DNA of 34,620 nucleotides from JBOGFI01 sp050743365 (GTDB taxonomy: Bacteria; Actinomycetota; Acidimicrobiia; IMCC26256; JACDBD01), in the NCBI GenBank assembly GCA_050743365.1, contig JBOGFI010000070.1:1-34620 (forward strand). The letters are read 5' to 3'. Shown in pieces: positions 31,967 to 34,620 of this stretch (the first letter of the stretch is position 1; every line of letters begins with the position of its first letter). The notes beneath the pieces were generated by a model that saw only the letters and a program-made list of their open reading frames with translations, was not told where the DNA came from and ran no database searches. The position numbers and the translations under genes are program-made.

Positions 31967-32806
31967 TCAGTCCCACCAGTTCAGCGTGGCGCGCATGGTC
32001 TGTTCGAAGGTCTCGAAGTCGGTCGTGATGCGCACCGACATGATCAGCTCCGCATCGGCGCCGACCAGGGTGCGCAGCGGCGCGTCGTCATCGGTGGCGA
32101 CGCGCACGATGGCGTCGGCCACCAGCTGCGGGTCGCCGGGCTCTCCGTCGGGAGCCAGCGTCCCCAGCGCGGCTTCGAAGCGGTCCGCGGGCCCACGGTA
32201 GGGCGAGGAGGCACCGAAGGCGCCGGCGTCGGTGGCGTTGGCGCCGAAATCGGTGGCGAACCCGCCGGGCTCGATGACCGCGACGCGCACGCCGAAGGGC
32301 CGGACCTCGTAGTGCAGCGCCTCGGTGATCGCCTCCACCGCATGCTTGCTCGCCGAGTAGAGCCCCGCGAACGGGGCCGCCACCAGACCCCCGATCGAGC
32401 TCACGTTGACGATGACGCCCGAGCCGCGCTCACGCATCGCCGGCAGCACGGCCCGCACCATCCCCAGCAGACCGAACACGTTGGTATCGAACTGGCGGCG
32501 AGCCTCGGCATCGCTGACCTCCTCGATCGGGCCTCGCACTTCCATCCCGGCGTTGTTCACGACGATGTCGATGGTCCCGGCCTCGGCGGCCACCTCGGAC
32601 ACGGCCCGCTCGATCGACGCGTGATCCTCGACGTCGAGAGCGACCACGGCGATCTTCAGCCCTTCCGCGGCTGCCGCATCTTTCAGCGGACCGGCCTTGG
32701 CGAGGTTGCGCATCGACGCGAACACGGTGTGGCCCTGCCTGGCGAAGCTCAGCGCGGCGAGCTTGCCGAAGCCAGTACTGCAGCCGGTGATCAACACAGT
32801 GGACAT
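31967..32806 (-). CDS. SDR family oxidoreductase
   Basis: The 279-aa SDR has VLITGCSTGFGKLAALSFARQG, ALDVEDHASI, VVNNAGMEVRGP, FDTNVFGLLGMVRAVLPAM, VNVSSIGG, YSASKHAVEAITEAL and VIEPGGFATDFG. AGGAG precedes ATG 32806. It is the first of three coupled SDR genes downstream of TetR on the same strand, and its plan resembles the gene at 31077-31964. Confidence 0.92.
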   Translation of the reverse strand: MSTVLITGCSTGFGKLAALSFARQGHTVFASMRNLAKAGPLKDAAAAEGLKIAVVALDVEDHASIERAVSEVAAEAGTIDIVVNNAGMEVRGPIEEVSDAEARRQFDTNVFGLLGMVRAVLPAMRERGSGVIVNVSSIGGLVAAPFAGLYSASKHAVEAITEALHYEVRPFGVRVAVIEPGGFATDFGANATDAGAFGASSPYRGPADRFEAALGTLAPDGEPGDPQLVADAIVRVATDDDAPLRTLVGADAELIMSVRITTDFETFEQTMRATLNWWD

Positions 32807-32818
32807 GTGGTTCTCCTG

Positions 32819-33376
32819 TCAGGGGGCGAGAAGGCCCCAGATCGCTTCTTCGGTTCGGGCCCGGAGGGCGTCGTCGAGCGTGACGTGCCCCTCGCGGGCG
32901 GCCCGCACCAGCCCGACGAACGCGCCGAAGACCATGGCGATGAGCTCGGTGGCCGGCCCATCGCGCACCACCCCAGCGGCCTGCGCCCGGGCGACGAGCC
33001 CGACCGCAGCGACGTCGACCGGCGCGCCGACCGCCTTGGACTCAGCATCGAGATAGGGGGCGTGGTGATGGGTCTCGATGAACGCGAACGCGGCGGGATG
33101 ATCACGAGCGAAGGCGAACAGCTGGCGCCACCAGAGCGTGAACTCGGCCCGCGGGTCGAGCCCGCCCGGGACGCCGTCAACGAGGTAACGCCCCATCGCC
33201 TCCTTGCCGTCGCGGTAGATGACGTTGGCCAGGGCCTCCTTGGACGGGAAGTACCGGTAGATCGTCCCCGCCCCCACCCCCGCCCGCTCCGCGATGAGCG
33301 GCATCGTCGTGCTGCCGTAGGTGCGCTCCTCGAACAACTCGAGGGCAGCCTCCAGTACTGCGTCACGCCTGCTCAT
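32819..33376 (-). CDS. TetR family transcriptional regulator
   Basis: The 185-aa regulator has RRDAVLEAALELFEERTYGSTTM, PLIAERAGVGAGTIYRYFPSKEALANVIY as its helix-turn-helix. A potential -35/-10 pair at 33415-33387 predicts a transcript starting near 33380, which makes ATG 33376 the natural start, nearly leaderless; ATG 33394 would lie inside the operator. It sits upstream of the SDR triplet and divergent from the SDR at 33497, so it probably controls both. Confidence 0.9.
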   Translation of the reverse strand: MSRRDAVLEAALELFEERTYGSTTMPLIAERAGVGAGTIYRYFPSKEALANVIYRDGKEAMGRYLVDGVPGGLDPRAEFTLWWRQLFAFARDHPAAFAFIETHHHAPYLDAESKAVGAPVDVAAVGLVARAQAAGVVRDGPATELIAMVFGAFVGLVRAAREGHVTLDDALRARTEEAIWGLLAP

Positions 33377-33379
33377 CCC

Positions 33380-33397
33380 GGAATGAATAATCATTCC
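33380..33397. promoter_or_regulatory. Operator 1 (perfect palindrome) with -10 of the TetR promoter
   Basis: GGAATGA-ATAA-TCATTCC is a perfect 7-bp inverted repeat. The leftward promoter TTGACA (33415-33410) with GATTAT (33392-33387) and a 17-bp spacer places the -10 inside it, so bound repressor would block RNA polymerase. Confidence 0.75.
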
Positions 33398-33409
33398 AAT
33401 CTCGGTTGT

Positions 33410-33437
33410 TGTCAAACGCCCAACTCAGGGTTTGACA
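33410..33437. promoter_or_regulatory. Inverted repeat carrying both -35 elements
   Basis: TGTCAAAC (33410-33417) and GTTTGACA (33430-33437) are exact reverse complements 12 bp apart. Each contains TTGACA reading outward, one for the TetR gene and one for the SDR at 33497, so the two divergent promoters share a symmetric core. Confidence 0.65.
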
Positions 33438-33445
33438 GGCGGGAC

Positions 33446-33464
33446 AGAAATGAATACTCATTCT
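33446..33464. promoter_or_regulatory. Operator 2 (near-palindrome) over the SDR promoter
   Basis: AGAAATGAATACTCATTCT resembles operator 1 (AATGA-4-TCATT core, same spacing). It covers the region about 17 bases downstream of TTGACA 33432-33437, where the rightward -10 (near 33453-33460) would lie. Confidence 0.7.
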
Positions 33465-33496
33465 GGGGGGTCGACCCCCCTACGACTGGAGTTCCC

Positions 33497-34477
33497 GTGT
33501 CCGACTTCGGGCCCGACACCACCACCGACGACGTTCTCGACGGCGTCGACCTCTCCGGCCGCCGCGTTCTCGTCACCGGCGCTTCGGCTGGACTCGGACT
33601 CGAGACCACCCGCAGCCTCGCCGCCCACGGCGCCTCGATCGTGCTGGCGGTGCGCGACCAGGACAAGGGTGAGCGGGCGATGGCGACCGTCCGGGCGCAG
33701 TCGCCGGGGGCTGATCTCGAGCTGCGCCTCGTCGACCTCGGGTCACTGGCCAGCATCCGGGCCTTCGCCGATGGTGTTCTCGCCAGCCACGACCACTTCG
33801 ACGTGCTCATCGCCAATGCCGGCGTCATGGCCTGCCCGCTCGCGTGCACCACCGACGGCTTCGAGCTCCAGTTCGGCACCAACCACCTCGGCCACTTCCT
33901 GCTCGTCGAGCTGCTCGCCCCGTTGCTCGTGGCCGGCGCGCCGAGCCGGCTCGTGGTGCTGTCCTCGGCCGGGCACAAGCGCGCTGACATCGACCTCGCC
34001 GACCCCCACTGGCAGCACAGCCCGTATGACAAGTGGCTCGCCTACGGGCGGGCCAAGACGGCCAACATCCTCTTCGCCACCGAGTTCGACCGCCGCTACG
34101 CCGATCGGGGTGTCCGGGCGTTCGCCGTGCACCCGGGCACCATCGTCACCGAGCTCGGCCGGCACCTCACGCCCGAGGACATCGCCGGGCTCCGGGCGCG
34201 CCGCCCCGACACCGACTCGACCCAGGGCGAGCGGCCGAGCGGGTTGCTTCGGTGGAAGTCAGTCGAGGCCGGCGCCGCTACGACGGTGTGGGCCGCGACG
34301 AGCCCAGCCCTTGACGGGCTCGGTGGCCGGTACTTGCAGGACTGCGGCCTCGCCGAAGCGGACGACGACCCCGACGCCGAGTACGGCCACCGTAGCTACG
34401 CCACCGACCCAGAGAGGGCCGCCGCCTTGTGGTCCCTGTCCGAACAGCTCGTCGGCCTGAACCGCTGCGCTGGCTGA
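33497..34477 (+). CDS. SDR family oxidoreductase (retinol dehydrogenase-like), copy 2
   Basis: The 326-aa protein begins SDFGPDTTTDDVLDGVDLSG and matches copy 1 at 20105 throughout, with VLVTGASAGLGLET, LIANAGVMACP, FGTNHLGHFLL, VLSSAGHK and YGRAKTAN all kept. GGAG (33488-33491) precedes GTG 33497; reading the frame further upstream only extends into the divergent regulator. The two copies have different promoters: this one is under a dedicated TetR, copy 1 ends another TetR operon. The last four residues (NRCAG) differ. Confidence 0.93.
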   Translation: MSDFGPDTTTDDVLDGVDLSGRRVLVTGASAGLGLETTRSLAAHGASIVLAVRDQDKGERAMATVRAQSPGADLELRLVDLGSLASIRAFADGVLASHDHFDVLIANAGVMACPLACTTDGFELQFGTNHLGHFLLVELLAPLLVAGAPSRLVVLSSAGHKRADIDLADPHWQHSPYDKWLAYGRAKTANILFATEFDRRYADRGVRAFAVHPGTIVTELGRHLTPEDIAGLRARRPDTDSTQGERPSGLLRWKSVEAGAATTVWAATSPALDGLGGRYLQDCGLAEADDDPDAEYGHRSYATDPERAAALWSLSEQLVGLNRCAG

Positions 34478-34620
34478 TCGCGGCGGTTCAGGATCTGTCC
34501 GTTCAGAGCCCCGCGCCGTTCAGGACGCTCATCGAAACGAGCTCGATCTGAAGGAGCGTCATCGGCAGGTCGACGAAGCCGGGACATGTGGATCGGTCAC
34601 GCCGATCCCTCCTACAACCG
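34478..34620. other. Window edge, no confident gene
   Basis: Leftward, a frame is open from the window edge to a stop at 34503-34505 and ends LPMTLLQIELVSMSVLNGAGL-like, which could be a real C-terminal tail. Rightward, ATG 34585 could begin a gene. Neither can be identified from the bases available. Confidence 0.3.

Noticed and set aside
32312..33496. N-terminal extension of the SDR at 33497 back to 32312
   Set aside because: It runs antisense through two clear genes and both operators; the SDR signature and ribosome site begin at 33497.

Overview
This is a GC-rich, densely coded bacterial window with many GTG starts and ATGA/GTGA stop-start overlaps. The gene families point to a free-living high-GC actinomycete: short-chain dehydrogenases (SDRs), F420/FMN luciferase-like monooxygenases, TetR regulators, amidohydrolase-2 proteins, an SCO6745-like remnant and an Ada-AlkA fusion. 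An Acidimicrobiia-like environmental lineage is possible, but the taxonomy is inference. I saw no rRNA, tRNA, CRISPR array, transposase or replication origin.

Region 1 (1-6831) is mainly on the minus strand: a truncated beta-lactamase-fold hydrolase, a lipoprotein phosphohydrolase of the endonuclease/exonuclease/phosphatase fold, an SDR, a secreted beta-propeller protein and a BKACE (DUF849) enzyme translationally coupled to a TetR regulator. The TetR gene diverges from a luciferase-like monooxygenase across an 18-bp palindrome that carries a TATAAT on each strand.

Region 2 (6832-10541) holds broken genes around a DNA alkylation-repair pair. It has remnants of an amidohydrolase and of a luciferase-like monooxygenase, an AlkB-like dioxygenase, and an Ada-AlkA fusion whose N-terminus has been replaced. 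At about 9777-9785 the Ada gene meets the 5'-truncated end of a divergent SCO6745-like gene, which looks like a rearrangement junction.

Region 3 (10542-21076) is a catabolic island: PNPOx-like protein, SDR, an MDR alcohol dehydrogenase preceded by five 13-bp tandem repeats, an amidohydrolase, and a second MDR gene with two opposite frameshifts. A likely operon follows: TetR, luciferase-like monooxygenase, beta-lactamase-fold hydrolase, amidohydrolase, ABM monooxygenase, enoyl-CoA hydratase stub and SDR.

Region 4 (21077-30101) is the most coherent unit and the best candidate for an undescribed system. A minus-strand operon with overlapping genes encodes a GT2 glycosyltransferase, a SAM methyltransferase, a membrane-anchored molybdopterin oxidoreductase and a four-TM/DUF2064 glycosyltransferase fusion. 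It is flanked by plus-strand genes for a DM13 membrane protein, a GT-C-like polytopic membrane protein, a response regulator, a histidine kinase and a dTDP-L-rhamnose 4-epimerase-like enzyme. The same 18-19 bp motif (CTTACGATT, variable centre, GAAACA) lies upstream of three of these plus-strand genes, and one copy sits in the divergent promoter region with the operon. I infer a jointly regulated cell-envelope glycan or glycolipid pathway with a redox step outside the membrane.

Region 5 (30102-34620) contains a decayed CDGSH iron-sulfur protein, three coupled SDRs and a TetR gene. The TetR gene diverges from a second copy (about 85% identical protein) of the SDR at 20105. The divergent region has two matching palindromic operators and two TTGACA elements arranged almost symmetrically.
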